From Aromatoleum toluolicum (GTDB taxonomy: Bacteria; Pseudomonadota; Gammaproteobacteria; Burkholderiales; Rhodocyclaceae), in the NCBI RefSeq assembly GCF_012911005.2, contig NZ_WTVS01000020.1:25212-89211 (forward strand): a DNA stretch of 64,000 nt, read 5' to 3'. Below, one piece after another: positions 1 to 9,148 of this stretch; the first letter of the stretch is position 1; every line of letters begins with the position of its first letter. Below the pieces are notes generated by a model. It saw only the letters and a program-made list of their open reading frames with translations, did not search any database and was not told where the DNA came from. The position numbers and the translations under genes are program-made.

Positions 1-2
1 CG

Positions 3-2009
3 GTCATCGCCACGCCCGAGGACGCGATCAAGCCGGGCGCGCCGCTGATCCACCCCGCCCCGCTCGACGCCCACGGCCGCCCGCAGTCGCTGCCGCCGAA
101 AACGCCGATCGCGTTCGCCGGCAAGGCGGACAACATCGCGATGCGCTTCGACTACACGCACGGCGACATCGCCCAGGCCGAAGCCGAATCCGACGTCGTC
201 GTCGAGGACAGCTTCCAGCTGCACTACGTGACGCACTGCTGCATGGGCGTGTCGGGCGTCATCGCCGAGTTCGACGCCTCCGGCAACCTGCTGATGTACT
301 CGAACACGCAGGTGCCCTTCCTGCACAAGCGCGAGTTCGCCGAATACCTCAACATCGATCCGAGCCGCGTGCGCATCATCCAGCCGCCCATCGGCGGCGG
401 ATTCGGATCGAAGCTCGACATCTACCCGTTCGAAGTCATCTGCATCTTCCTCGCGCGCGCCGCAAAGCGCCCGGTCAAGATGGTCTTTACACGCGAAGAA
501 GAGTTTCTGGCCTCGCCGACGCGGCAGCCGGTGCTGCTGACGCTGCGCTCGGGCTGCAGGAAGGACGGCACGCTGACCTTCCGCCAGGTGCATACGCTGC
601 ACGACAACGGCGCCTACACGTCGTGGGGCGCGACGACGCCCTTCGTGATGATGCAGACCTTCTCGTCGCTGTACCGCGTGCCGGCGTGCGACTATCACAC
701 GACCGTGGTCTACACGAACAACCCCTATGCCGGCTCGTTCCGCGGCTACGGCAACCTGCAGGCGACCTTCGCCATCGAGCAGCACATGGACATGCTGGCC
801 GAGAAGATCGGCATGGACCCGCTCGACTTCCGCATGAAGAATGCGCAGGACGTCGGCGAAGTCACCGGCCAGGGCATGGAGTTCAAGAGCTGCGGCTTCA
901 AGGAATGCCTGACGACTGCGGCCGAGCGCAGCGACTACCGGAAGAAGCACGCCGACAACATCGCGAACCGCAACGCGCGCGGGCCGGTGAAGCGCGGCAT
1001 CGGCATCGCGTCGATGCTGCACGTCGGCGGCGGCGCGAAGATCTATCCGTCGGACGGCTGCGGCACGATCCTGAAGCTCGACGATTTTGCGAACGTCACG
1101 CTCATCACCGGCGCGTCCGAGATTGGCCAGGGCTCGGAAACGGTCCTGTCGCAGCTGGTCTGCGAGGAGCTGGGGCTGCCGATCTCGGCGGTCACCGTGG
1201 TCAATAACGACACCGCGATCACGCCGTGGGACGTCGGTGTGCATGCGAGCCGCACGACATTCATCGCCGGCAACTCGGCGATCGGCGCGGCGCGCAAGGC
1301 GAAGGCGAAGATCCTCGCGGCGGCGGCGAAGAAGCACGGCTGCGGCGAGGCGGCGCTCGACCTGCGCGGCGGCTTCGTCGTCGTCGCCGAGACGGGTGAG
1401 CCCGTGGTCGAACTGGCGCGCCTGATGCGGAACCTGCACTTCTCCGACAAGGCCGAGCTCGTCATGACGACCTTCTACTACGAGCCGCCGAGCGTCCATC
1501 AGGACAAGGCCTTCAAGGGCGACGTGTCAGCCGCCTACGCGTGGGCCGCGCAGGTCGTCGAGGTCGAGGTCGATACCGAGACCGGCATCGTGAAGATGAC
1601 GAAGGTCACCGGCACGCACGACGTCGGCCGCGTGCTCAACCGCCTCGGCCTCGAAGGCCAGATCGAAGGCGGCGTCGTCATGGGCCAAGGCTACGCGCTG
1701 ACCGAGAACCTGATCGTCGAGAACGGCGTCACGCGCAACCCGAACTTCCGCGACTACAAGCTGGTGACGGCGCCGGAGATCCCCGAGATGGACATCACCT
1801 TCGTCGAGTCGATGGACGGAGAAGGTCCGCAGGGCGCCAAGGGCGTTGGCGAGGCGCCGGCGATCTGCATCGCCGCGGCCGCCGCGAACGCGATCCACAA
1901 CGCGACGGGGGTGCGCATCTTCGGCCTGCCCTTCACCCCGGAAGCGGTGTACCGGGCCCTCCGCGGCAAGTCCGACAAGCCTCACTGGCCCGCGTGGAAA
2001 CCGGAATGA
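3..2009 (+). CDS. Molybdenum hydroxylase (xanthine dehydrogenase family) large subunit, 5' end missing
   Basis: The open frame runs from the window edge with no start, so the N-terminus lies outside; about 668 residues are visible of the 750-800 usual for this family. It is the molybdopterin-cytosine-dinucleotide-binding subunit of an XdhB/HcrA/CoxL-type hydroxylase, which hydroxylates or reductively dehydroxylates aromatic or N-heterocyclic substrates in the cytoplasm. Visible marks are the Mo-site stretch IGGGFGSK, the GSFRGYGN segment, [10 protein letters not shown], and the C-terminal GAKGVGEAP with the catalytic Glu. The stop overlaps the start of the CoA-transferase gene (ATGA), so the two are translationally coupled. 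The substrate cannot be read from sequence; a CoA-transferase partner suggests an aromatic or heterocyclic acid handled as a CoA thioester. It is distinct from the second large subunit near 38 kb. Confidence 0.9.
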   Translation, partial: VIATPEDAIKPGAPLIHPAPLDAHGRPQSLPPKTPIAFAGKADNIAMRFDYTHGDIAQAEAESDVVVEDSFQLHYVTHCCMGVSGVIAEFDASGNLLMYSNTQVPFLHKREFAEYLNIDPSRVRIIQPPIGGGFGSKLDIYPFEVICIFLARAAKRPVKMVFTREEEFLASPTRQPVLLTLRSGCRKDGTLTFRQVHTLHDNGAYTSWGATTPFVMMQTFSSLYRVPACDYHTTVVYTNNPYAGSFRGYGNLQATFAIEQHMDMLAEKIGMDPLDFRMKNAQDVGEVTGQGMEFKSCGFKECLTTAAERSDYRKKHADNIANRNARGPVKRGIGIASMLHVGGGAKIYPSDGCGTILKLDDFANVTLITGASEIGQGSETVLSQLVCEELGLPISAVTVVNNDTAITPWDVGVHASRTTFIAGNSAIGAARKAKAKILAAAAKKHGCGEAALDLRGGFVVVAETGEPVVELARLMRNLHFSDKAELVMTTFYYEPPSVHQDKAFKGDVSAAYAWAAQVVEVEVDTETGIVKMTKVTGTHDVGRVLNRLGLEGQIEGGVVMGQGYALTENLIVENGVTRNPNFRDYKLVTAPEIPEMDITFVESMDGEGPQGAKGVGEAPAICIAAAAANAIHNATGVRIFGLPFTPEAVYRALRGKSDKPHWPAWKPE

Positions 2010-3202
2010 AGCCGCGCACCGTACTCTCCATGGAGCAGGCGCTGTCGATGCCCTACGCGACGCTGCGCTTCGCGCAGCTCGGCTGGCGCGTGATCCGCCT
2101 CGAATCGACGCCATCGGGCGATGGCCTGCCCGGCGATCCCAACCGCTACATCGGCGGCAAGGTCGCCGACGACGACCGGCGCACCTACTTCATCGCACCC
2201 AACGTCGGCAAGGAGGCGATCGCGCTCAACCTCAAGGAGCCCGACGGCCAGGCGTTGCTCAGGCGTCTGCTGGTCGAGCTCGACGTCGACGTGTTCTGCT
2301 GCAACACGGTGCCGCGTCGCTACAAACAGCTCGGCATCGACTACAGCACGCTCGCCGCGGCGAAGCCGGATCTGATCTGGGCGGGGATTTCGGCGATGGG
2401 ACCGGACTACCCGGATGCGCCCGGCTACGATCCGGTGATCCAGGCGATGGCCGGCTACATGGAACTCACCGGTGCGGCCGACGGGCCGCCGACGCTCGCC
2501 GGCGTGCCGATCATCGACCTCAAGGCGGGAGACGAGGTCTATGCGAATGTAATGATGGCGCTGATCGAACGCGCCGAGAGCGGCAAGGGCACGCGCATCG
2601 ACGTCTCCATGCTGCAGGCCGCCGCGTCGTGGCTCATCACGACGCTGCCGCTGCTCGACTTCGACTGCCAGCCGTCCGAGATCACGCGCTGCGGCAACGA
2701 ACACCGCAAGTTCATCCCGACGAACGTCTATCCGACGGCCGACGGATTCATCTACATGGCGATCGGCAGCGACGTGCAGTGGAAGCGCCTGTGCGAGATC
2801 CCGAAGTTTGCGTCGATCGGTAACTCCGCGCGCGCGACGAACGAAGGGCGCCATCGCGAGCGCGAGGCGATCCACCGCGACGTCTCCGCCGTCACCAGCC
2901 GCTATCCGACCGGCGAGATCGCCGCGGATTTCCGCGACGGCACGATCCCGCACGCACCGATCCACGACATCCCGGCAGTGCGCGAGATGGACGCCATCCG
3001 CCAGCGGCTGACGACCACGCGCATGCCTGGCGGCAAACTCGTGCATATGCAGCCGATGGCGGTCGACGTTGCCGGTGCCGATGGCGGAGAGCTGGCGTTC
3101 GCGCCGCGCTACGGCCAGCACACGGATGCCGTCCTGCGCGAGGCCGGATGCAGCGACGACGAGATCGCGCTGCTGCACGCGCGAGGGATCGTCGCCAGCT
3201 GA
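2006..3202 (+). CDS. Class III (CaiB/BaiF family) CoA-transferase
   Basis: A 398-residue protein of the family III CoA-transferases, which move CoA between carboxylic acids through an enzyme-bound anhydride. The start ATG at 2006 overlaps the upstream stop. The N-terminal [18 protein letters not shown] segment, the [17 protein letters not shown] segment and the [17 protein letters not shown] segment are typical; Asp171 in IDLKAG is the expected catalytic aspartate. The usual opening GxRVLDL strand is shortened. Position right after a molybdenum hydroxylase subunit suggests activation of, or CoA recycling to, that enzyme's substrate. This is an inference: family III members cannot be assigned a substrate by sequence alone. 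Confidence 0.85.
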   Translation: MKPRTVLSMEQALSMPYATLRFAQLGWRVIRLESTPSGDGLPGDPNRYIGGKVADDDRRTYFIAPNVGKEAIALNLKEPDGQALLRRLLVELDVDVFCCNTVPRRYKQLGIDYSTLAAAKPDLIWAGISAMGPDYPDAPGYDPVIQAMAGYMELTGAADGPPTLAGVPIIDLKAGDEVYANVMMALIERAESGKGTRIDVSMLQAAASWLITTLPLLDFDCQPSEITRCGNEHRKFIPTNVYPTADGFIYMAIGSDVQWKRLCEIPKFASIGNSARATNEGRHREREAIHRDVSAVTSRYPTGEIAADFRDGTIPHAPIHDIPAVREMDAIRQRLTTTRMPGGKLVHMQPMAVDVAGADGGELAFAPRYGQHTDAVLREAGCSDDEIALLHARGIVAS

Positions 3203-3359
3203 GCCCCGGCACCGCATCGTCATGCAGCGCCCCACCGGGAGGGGCGCCGCCCCCGATTCACGAACCCCGGAAACCATCGACGGCGAGAGGAGCGCGCGGA
3301 CCCGATCCGCACGCGCGACAAGAGGTCCTTGTGGTGCACACCGTAGGAGACATCAGAAC

Positions 3360-4508
3360 ATGAAGATGCTTGGCATTCGATTGGCGCTGTCCGGACTCGT
3401 TCTGGCGGCGTCGTTGTCGGCGCACGCCCAGGTTAAGATCGGCGTCGTGTCCTCGGCGACCGGGCCGACCGCGCTGGTCGGCATTCCGCAGAAGAACACG
3501 GTGGCGCTGCTGCCGGCGAAGATCGGCGATCTCAACGTCGAGTACATCGCGCTCGACGACGCAAGCGATCCCACCGCGTCGGTCACCGCCGTGAAGAAAC
3601 TGATCTCGGAGCAGAACGTCGACGCGATCATCGGGCCTTCCGGCTCGCCCAACGCGATGGGGGTGATCCAGTTCGTCGCCGACGCGGGCGTGCCGCTGCT
3701 CGCGCCGGTGGGCACGGCGGCCGTCGTGACCCCGATGGACGACAAGAAGAAGTGGGTGTTCAAGACCACCCAGAACGACGACATCATCGCCACGGCGCTC
3801 GTCGAGCACATGGTGAGGAAGGGCGTGAAGACGGTCGGCTTCATCGGCGTCGGCGACCCCTATGGCGAGAACTGGTACAAGGTGTTCTCGGCGCTCGCGG
3901 ACAAGAACGGCATGAAGATCGTCGCCAACGAGCGCTTCCAGCGCCAGGATGCGTCGGTCACCGGCCAGAGCCTCAAGATCCTCGGCGCCGCGCCGGACGC
4001 GGTGCTCGTCGCCGCCGCCGGCGGGCCGGCGGTGCTCCCGCATACCACGCTCGTCGAGCAGGGCTACAAGGGGCAGATCTACCAGACGCACGGCGCGGCG
4101 CTGCCCGATTTCCTCAAGCTCGGCGGCAAGAAGGTCGAGGGCACGGTCCTCGCCGCAAGCCTGATGCTGGTGCTGCCCGAGATCGCCGACAACCACCCGT
4201 CGAAGAAGATCGCCGCCGACTACATCGCCGCCTACGAGAAGGCGCACGGCACGAAACCGGCGACCTTCGGCGCGAACGTCTTCGATGCCGGCCTGCTGCT
4301 GCAGCAGGCGATCCCGGCGGCGGCGAAGGTGGCCAAACCCGGCACGAAGGAGTTCCGCGCCGCGCTGCGCGACAGCCTCGAGCAGACCCGCGAGCTCGTC
4401 GGCACCCAGGGCATCTACAACATGAGCGCCACCGACCACAGCGGCTTCGACGAGCGCGGCCGCGTCCTCATCGCCGTCAGGGACGGCGGCTGGACGCTCG
4501 CGAAGTAA
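3360..4508 (+). CDS. ABC transporter periplasmic solute-binding protein, LivK / Peripla_BP_6 type
   Basis: A 382-residue secreted binding protein. Residues 1-23 form a signal peptide ending AHA before QVKIGVVSSATGPTA, the usual beginning of branched-chain-amino-acid/aromatic-acid binding proteins. Later segments (IGPSGSPNAMGVIQF, VGDPYGENWYK, FGANVFDAGLLLQ) match the two-lobed fold. I chose ATG 3360 because it directly precedes the signal peptide; the frame upstream is open but has no signal. Homologues next to aromatic catabolic genes often bind aromatic carboxylates. No permease or ATPase gene follows; the next gene is nnrS, so the membrane parts of the transporter must be elsewhere. Confidence 0.88.
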   Translation: MKMLGIRLALSGLVLAASLSAHAQVKIGVVSSATGPTALVGIPQKNTVALLPAKIGDLNVEYIALDDASDPTASVTAVKKLISEQNVDAIIGPSGSPNAMGVIQFVADAGVPLLAPVGTAAVVTPMDDKKKWVFKTTQNDDIIATALVEHMVRKGVKTVGFIGVGDPYGENWYKVFSALADKNGMKIVANERFQRQDASVTGQSLKILGAAPDAVLVAAAGGPAVLPHTTLVEQGYKGQIYQTHGAALPDFLKLGGKKVEGTVLAASLMLVLPEIADNHPSKKIAADYIAAYEKAHGTKPATFGANVFDAGLLLQQAIPAAAKVAKPGTKEFRAALRDSLEQTRELVGTQGIYNMSATDHSGFDERGRVLIAVRDGGWTLAK

Positions 4509-4548
4509 GCGGCGGACCCCGCCTCTCGCCGCGAAGCCGCGCTACAAA

Positions 4549-4584
4549 CGGGCCCGCGTCACGGAACGACCGTGCGCGGGTCCG
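4549..4584 (+). terminator. GC-rich hairpin downstream of the solute-binding protein gene
   Basis: Arms CGGGCCCGCG and CGCGGGTCCG (one mismatch) enclose a second stem CACGG / CCGTG with loop AACGA. No T-run follows, so it could be a 3' stabilising structure rather than an intrinsic terminator; such structures are common behind abundant binding-protein transcripts. Confidence 0.4.
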
Positions 4585-4761
4585 TCGTCGTCCGGCCCGC
4601 AAAAAACCTCGCGCTCCCGCAAGCGAACGCCTGCGCAGCAAGGATCATCCGTAGCGGAAGAAACTTTCGCCGCGACCGTCGCGTCCTTTGACGCCGGACA
4701 GAAACTCCGACCCGTATCGACCCTAGACTGAAGCCGTTCAAACAATTTCACGGCAAACTAA

Positions 4762-5967
4762 ATGTCCACGATCGCGTCCCGATTGTTCCCGGCAGCGCTA
4801 TGGGTGAGCGCGTTCCGCCCCTTCTTCCTGCTCGGCACGCTGTATGCCCCGCTGCTGATCGGCGCGTGGCTGGGCGCGGGGTTCGGATGGTGGAGCGGGC
4901 CGGTCGGCGACATGCCCGGCGCGCTGTGGCACGGCCACGAAATGATCTTCGGCTTCTCGTCCGCGATCATCCTCGGCATCGTGCTCACCGCCTTGCCGAG
5001 CTGGGCCGGCACCGAGGAAATCCACGGCGCCCGCCTCGCGCTGCTCGTCGCCGCCTGGCTCGCGGGCCGGCTCGCGTTCTGGGCGCTGCCTCTATTGCCG
5101 GCTAGCATCTCAGCGGTGGCCGACTGCCTGCTGTTTCCGCTCGTGTTCGCGACCCTCGCGCCGCAACTGCTGCAGGTGGAGAACCGGCTGTACCTGCTGC
5201 TGCTGCCGGTGCTCGCGGCCTTCTTCGCGGCCAACCTCGCCTTTCATCTGGGCATCGGCGCGGGCAACCCCGCCTTCGCCACGATCGCCCTGCACGGCGG
5301 CGTCTACACGATCCTCACGCTGTACGTGCTCAAGGGCGGCGTGCTGACGCCGGTTTTCACGGGCAACGCGCTGCGCGAGAAGGGGCGCGGGGAACAGACA
5401 CCGTTCCGGATGGGGCTCGACGTCATCGCGGTGGGCCTCGTGATCGCCCTCGCCGCGCTCGACCTCACCGGCGCCCCGGCCCGCTGGGTCGGCCTCGCCG
5501 CCCTCGCCTGCACCCTCGTCCACGCCTGGCGCGTCGGCCGCTGGCAAGGCTGGCGCGTGGCCGACGTCCCCCTCCTCCTCGTCATGCATCTCGGCTTCGC
5601 CTGGCTGATCCTCGCCTTCGCGCTCAAGGCACTCGCGGCGCTCACCGGCCTCGTTCCGGACACGATGTGGCTGCACGCCTTCACGGTCGGAAGCCTCGGC
5701 ATGATGATGCTCGGCCTGATGACGCGCGTGAGCCTTCGCCATACCGGCCGTCCCCTGAAGCTGCCGGCCGCGATGCGCGTCGCCTGCGCACTCGTCTTCA
5801 CCGCGGCCATCGCGCGGCTCGCGCTCTCGATGCCCGACCTGCGCCCGGTGGCCCTCACCGTCACCGCGGTGCTTTGGGCGGCAGCTTTCGTGATCTACGT
5901 GTCCAGGTTCGGCTCGCTGCTGGCCGTGCCGAGCCTCCCGCGCAAGAACGGTGTTCTCAACAAATAA
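4762..5967 (+). CDS. nnrS: NnrS family heme/copper membrane protein
   Basis: A 401-residue polytopic membrane protein beginning with the family's N-terminal RPFFLLG and the LWHGHEMIFGF signature with the conserved His pair; the C-terminal half has HTGRPLKLP. About eleven to twelve hydrophobic segments are visible. NnrS is known as a heme- and copper-containing membrane protein tied to nitric oxide stress in denitrifiers, which fits an organism that oxidises aromatics with nitrate. No clear FNR/NNR palindrome was found in the 250 bp upstream. The gene is the last one before the CBASS island. Confidence 0.88.
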   Translation: MSTIASRLFPAALWVSAFRPFFLLGTLYAPLLIGAWLGAGFGWWSGPVGDMPGALWHGHEMIFGFSSAIILGIVLTALPSWAGTEEIHGARLALLVAAWLAGRLAFWALPLLPASISAVADCLLFPLVFATLAPQLLQVENRLYLLLLPVLAAFFAANLAFHLGIGAGNPAFATIALHGGVYTILTLYVLKGGVLTPVFTGNALREKGRGEQTPFRMGLDVIAVGLVIALAALDLTGAPARWVGLAALACTLVHAWRVGRWQGWRVADVPLLLVMHLGFAWLILAFALKALAALTGLVPDTMWLHAFTVGSLGMMMLGLMTRVSLRHTGRPLKLPAAMRVACALVFTAAIARLALSMPDLRPVALTVTAVLWAAAFVIYVSRFGSLLAVPSLPRKNGVLNK

Positions 5968-6272
5968 CGTCGAAAACGCGCAATCGGATTCAGTTGGGCG
6001 GAGCTGTCGTTCTTCTTAACTGAGCGCGGCTGGCAAGTCGTCGGCCTATGCGGACGCCCATCTGCCCCAGGCTGGGCGACCGCAATGCAAAGTACACCGG
6101 CCGCATGAAGCACAACACTGACGAGCGGCAGACACCTAATCGCAAGACCGTTCCTCGAAGCCACTTGGCATGGAACCATATTTGACTCGACATCATGCGT
6201 TCATTCGGTGCGTGCGGAGGCGAAGGCAGCAAAGAAAGTAAGCCCACGATTAACCGGTGGCTTTCAGGCTCG
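5968..6272. other. Intergenic junction between nnrS and the defence island
   Basis: About 300 bp without a convincing gene; the short open frames here lack homology and ribosome-binding sites. It contains one copy of the 10-bp sequence CGCAATCGGA (5979-5988) that recurs on the far side of the island. No integrase, tRNA end or insertion-sequence terminus is recognisable. Confidence 0.4.
5979..5988. repeat. 10-bp direct repeat, left copy flanking the CBASS island
   Basis: CGCAATCGGA lies 12 bp after the nnrS stop and is repeated in the same orientation at 10858-10867, just past nucC. The pair encloses the entire CapP-CapH-CBASS block and could mark an insertion. A chance 10-mer match between two 300-bp regions is not negligible, so this is tentative. 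Confidence 0.3.
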
Positions 6273-7142
6273 TTACCCTTCCAGTCTTTCGCGCGGCGGC
6301 CAAACCTCGGCAGATCGAGGTAACCACAAGAGGCTTAGCGTGGCATCGTACTGTGCCGCGTGTATCTTCATCTCACGCAGCGGAATATGAGGGTCGGCGT
6401 GTGGAAACCAGACGGTTGCAGGGATCTTGGTGCCGTGCCGATCATGCAGAATTTCTGGATTTGCTGCCAGCGAGCCTTCTGGTAGAGGAATGACGTTGCC
6501 GCGGGTACGGAAGAACGCGCCGGCGCGTGCCGCGGGCTCGCTCGACCAAGCCCAATTGATGAACCCGTCGTTGGACATCACCAGAACGGCTTTCTCATCG
6601 GTGTACTGCAACCACTTAAGGACCGCCGCCGTCAACGACACACCGTAACGCTCCGCGCATGCGCCGAGGATGTCCATGTCGACGTCCGTGGTGACCTGCC
6701 TGCGGTAGTCGTCCAGAGGCATCAGCAGGTACGAGGCAAATAAGTCAGCCTGGGCCTCGATGTCGCGCTCGTCCTGGGACCAGTTCAGCATGTCGGCATC
6801 ACTGCACTGGAAGGACTCTCGCTGCATCCGATGCAGGATGTAGTGCCCCAGTTCGTGTGCCTGCGTGAAACGCATCCGCCCTGGCGAGGTCACCGCATCG
6901 TTGTAGAGGAGCAGCCACTCCTTTCGGCCCTCTCCCGCGAACAAGGCTCCGTCGAAGCCCTTGATGGCCGCGGCCTGGACCTTCGTGATCGGATCTGGCC
7001 ACTTGAAGATATGGGCGCATTCCAGCGCAAGCTGCGGCACGTCCACCGGAAACCGGTCAATCCCATGCGCCACGCTGACGGCCTCGACCACCTTGACGAG
7101 GCGGTTGGCTGCGCGCTGAGGCGTCCAGCCGCCGTCCGTCAT
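6273..7142 (-). CDS. capP: CapP: ImmA/IrrE-type zinc metallopeptidase that controls CBASS
   Basis: A 289-residue protein with the zinc protease motif HELGH (His96, Glu97, His100) and a downstream third ligand in DIEAQADLFAS (Glu129). It belongs to the ImmA/IrrE (COG2856) family. Its start overlaps the stop of the XRE repressor gene (ATGA), and the pair diverges from a type III CBASS operon. That arrangement is exactly that of the described CapH/CapP pair, in which CapP cleaves the repressor CapH after DNA damage and switches on CBASS expression. CapP proteins are described as using a cysteine switch; Cys113, shortly after the HELGH helix, is the candidate here. The C-terminal half (after about 160) would be the sensor region. 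Assignment rests on context plus motif. Confidence 0.85.
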   Translation of the reverse strand: MTDGGWTPQRAANRLVKVVEAVSVAHGIDRFPVDVPQLALECAHIFKWPDPITKVQAAAIKGFDGALFAGEGRKEWLLLYNDAVTSPGRMRFTQAHELGHYILHRMQRESFQCSDADMLNWSQDERDIEAQADLFASYLLMPLDDYRRQVTTDVDMDILGACAERYGVSLTAAVLKWLQYTDEKAVLVMSNDGFINWAWSSEPAARAGAFFRTRGNVIPLPEGSLAANPEILHDRHGTKIPATVWFPHADPHIPLREMKIHAAQYDATLSLLWLPRSAEVWPPRERLEG

Positions 7143-7462
7143 GAAGTCTTTTTGAAGGTTTCGAGGATCTTGCGAAGCTGCTCCTTGGCCTCAGGCTCCA
7201 GCTTCTGGTAGCCGCGAAAGAACGCTTCGTCCAAATGCCGCTCTTCCGGGGCGCGTACATCTTCCTCGATGAAATACGACGCCGCCACGCCTAGCGCGTC
7301 AGCGAGCGCGGTGAGCTTCTCTGCCGACGGCCGCTGGGACTCCCGATTCTCAAGTTCCCAGAGATAGCTCTTGCTCAAGCCAGCGGCGTCGGCCAGCTTT
7401 TCGAGGGTCAGGTTGCGCGCCTTTCGCAGTTCGCGCAGTTTCTCTCCGAGACGGGTCGCCAT
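7139..7462 (-). CDS. capH: CapH: XRE-family helix-turn-helix repressor of the CBASS operon
   Basis: A 107-residue protein. Residues 1-65 are an HTH_3 domain (KLRELRKARNLTLEKLADAA, then SKSYLWELENRE). The C-terminal 40 residues are helical and acidic/basic, as expected for a dimerisation tail that contains the protease cleavage site. A GGAGA ribosome-binding site precedes the ATG. It is translationally coupled to capP and divergent from the CD-NTase gene, with a 200-bp control region between them that holds a matching palindrome. In the described systems CapH represses the CBASS promoter until CapP cuts it. Confidence 0.87.
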   Translation of the reverse strand: MATRLGEKLRELRKARNLTLEKLADAAGLSKSYLWELENRESQRPSAEKLTALADALGVAASYFIEEDVRAPEERHLDEAFFRGYQKLEPEAKEQLRKILETFKKTS

Positions 7463-7515
7463 GGTCTCGTCTCCTGTTCAGTCATGCGTTGCAAGCCTGA
7501 AGATTACCACGATAC

Positions 7516-7582
7516 CGAACTTTTTGTTTGACAACCGAGAAAGACGGTGTAACATCTGCCTCGAGTTCGCTATTCCGAACTT
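7516..7582 (+). promoter_or_regulatory. CBASS promoter with CapH-type operators
   Basis: A near-consensus sigma-70 promoter reads toward the cyclase gene: TTGACA at 7528-7533, 16-bp spacer, TAACAT at 7550-7555. Immediately downstream of the expected start lies a palindrome AGTTCG-N6-CGAACT (7564-7581). A half-site with the same CCGAACTT core lies just upstream of the -35 box (7515-7522). A repressor bound to these sites would bracket RNA polymerase, and the upstream half-site also sits in the capH leader. The assignment to CapH is inferred from position; the sequences are directly visible. Confidence 0.6.
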
Positions 7583-7661
7583 ATTTTTAGGCCTCCAAGA
7601 ACGACGATCACGGGGGACCTGATCGCGCAGCCCCCGTCAACGACCCAAGGAGCATGTCCGC

Positions 7662-8627
7662 ATGTCCAGAACCCACGTCGATCACCGCGACCTCGTTCGC
7701 TTTGCCGAAGAACGGGTCAATCTGCCCAAGGAAAAGGCCGATGAGTTCCGGGCGCAGGCGCGCCGGCTGCGCGAGAAGCTGGAGACCTACCTGACGGACC
7801 ATCCGGACTTCGCGCTGAAGAAGATGCAGCTCTCGGGCAGCCTGGCCAAGGGCACCGCGCTGCGCTCGCTGAACGACATCGACGTGGCCATCTACGTCAG
7901 CGGCTCCGATGCACCGCACGACGTGAAGGCCCTGCTGGACTACCTTGCCGAGAGGCTGCGCAAGGCATTCCCCAACTTCAGCCCCGAACAGGTGCAGCCC
8001 CAGACCTACTCGGTCACCGTGAACTTCCGCGGGACCGGGTTGAATGTGGATGTCGTGCCCGTGCTGTACGCGGGCCTGCCTGACTGGCGAGGCAACCTCG
8101 TCAGCCAGGACGATGGGTCGTTCCTGGAAACCAGCATTCCGCTGCACCTGGAGTTCGCACGCAAGCGTAAGCAGGCTCAGCCCACGCACTTCGCGCAGAT
8201 CGTGCGCTTGGTCAAATTCTGGGCGCGCCGCATGAAGCAGGAGCACGATGGGTTCCGCTTCAAGTCGTTCATGATCGAGATGATCCTGGCAAAGCTCGCC
8301 GACGACGGAACCGATCTATCGGACTATCCCGAGGCGCTGCAGGCGTTCTTCACGTACGTCGCCAACAGCAATCTGAGCGAGCGCATCGTGTTCGAGGACC
8401 ACTACAAGGCATCGGAGGTTGCTCCCTGCGCGGACCGGGTGCAGATCATCGATCCGATCAACGCCACCAACAATGTTGCGCGGCTGTACACCGACCAGAA
8501 CGCTGGTGCGATCGTGGAGGCAGCCCTGGACGCGGGCGATGCCATCGATGCCGCCTTGAGGGCGCCGACCAAAGAGCTGACCGTGCGTTACTGGCAGAAA
8601 GTCTTCGGCTCCGCTTTCCAAGGGTGA
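7662..8627 (+). CDS. cdnC: CD-NTase (CdnC-type) cyclic oligonucleotide synthase of type III CBASS
   Basis: A 321-residue nucleotidyltransferase of the cGAS/DncV-like fold. The catalytic motif is present: SGSLAKGT at 58-65, then the metal-binding pair Asp72 and Asp74 (NDIDVAIYV) and the third Asp130 (LNVDVVPV). Helical C-terminal half follows. AAGGAG lies 9 bp before the start. In type III CBASS this enzyme makes a cyclic trinucleotide (cAAA in the studied E. coli system) when bound to an activated HORMA protein, and the product activates NucC. Its stop overlaps the GTG start of the HORMA gene (GTGA). Confidence 0.92.
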   Translation: MSRTHVDHRDLVRFAEERVNLPKEKADEFRAQARRLREKLETYLTDHPDFALKKMQLSGSLAKGTALRSLNDIDVAIYVSGSDAPHDVKALLDYLAERLRKAFPNFSPEQVQPQTYSVTVNFRGTGLNVDVVPVLYAGLPDWRGNLVSQDDGSFLETSIPLHLEFARKRKQAQPTHFAQIVRLVKFWARRMKQEHDGFRFKSFMIEMILAKLADDGTDLSDYPEALQAFFTYVANSNLSERIVFEDHYKASEVAPCADRVQIIDPINATNNVARLYTDQNAGAIVEAALDAGDAIDAALRAPTKELTVRYWQKVFGSAFQG

Positions 8628-9148
8628 ACAACTTGAGCTACGCCTACACCATCACCGAGACCAAGACGTTCACCTTGACGCATGCCAGGCATTTGGCCGC
8701 GAAGGTGGCGGCGGATCTGAAGCGGATGCAGCGCTTCTACCATGCCCCGGACGATGCCCACATCGAGCGGCTCGAAGGCGAGATCACAGAGCTCTTGCGC
8801 CAGGGGTACCTCGGCACGGTTACCTATGGATTCAAGCGCAACGGTGACTGGATCGAGCCAACCCTGCGATACACGGCCAGGGAACTGGCCGGTGACAGCA
8901 TGGATGACGATCCAGGGCGTGTGCGTCCCGGCGCTAACGTGACGGGAGCGTCGTTCTACAGCTATCTCACCTACAGCTCTGCTTGGTATGCACTCCCGTC
9001 GGCGCAGCGTGAGGCCATCGAACAGCAGTTGCCTGTCCAGCGTACGGGGGCTCCCGAGCCCTCGGTCAGCGGAGGCTACTTCGCCGACGACAAGACGTAT
9101 TCATCCGGCGGACGCGCCTTGGGCCGCGCCAGTGTCAGGAGCTATTGA
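8624..9148 (+). CDS. cap7: Bacterial HORMA-domain sensor protein of type III CBASS
   Basis: A 174-residue single-domain protein. The opening TLTHARHLAAKVAADLKRMQ, the middle VTYGFKRNGDWIEPTLRYTA and the C-terminal DDKTYSSGGRALGR stretch are the hallmarks of the bacterial HORMA1 family. These proteins switch between open and closed forms by wrapping a C-terminal seatbelt around a target peptide, and in the closed form bind and activate the cyclase. It starts at GTG 8624 inside the cyclase stop, and its own stop shares a base with the next start (TGATG). The peptide from invaders that it recognises is unknown. Confidence 0.9.
   Translation: MNNLSYAYTITETKTFTLTHARHLAAKVAADLKRMQRFYHAPDDAHIERLEGEITELLRQGYLGTVTYGFKRNGDWIEPTLRYTARELAGDSMDDDPGRVRPGANVTGASFYSYLTYSSAWYALPSAQREAIEQQLPVQRTGAPEPSVSGGYFADDKTYSSGGRALGRASVRSY

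Noticed and set aside
4509..4761. FNR/NNR-type operator upstream of nnrS
   Set aside because: The best candidate (TTTGACGCCGGACAGAAAC region) does not match the TTGAT-N4-ATCAA palindrome well enough to report.
6273..7462. XRE regulator plus ImmA/IrrE protein as a toxin-antitoxin pair (COG2856 type)
   Set aside because: The divergent neighbour is a complete type III CBASS operon and the pair has the exact order of CapH/CapP regulators; a separate toxin-antitoxin role is not needed.
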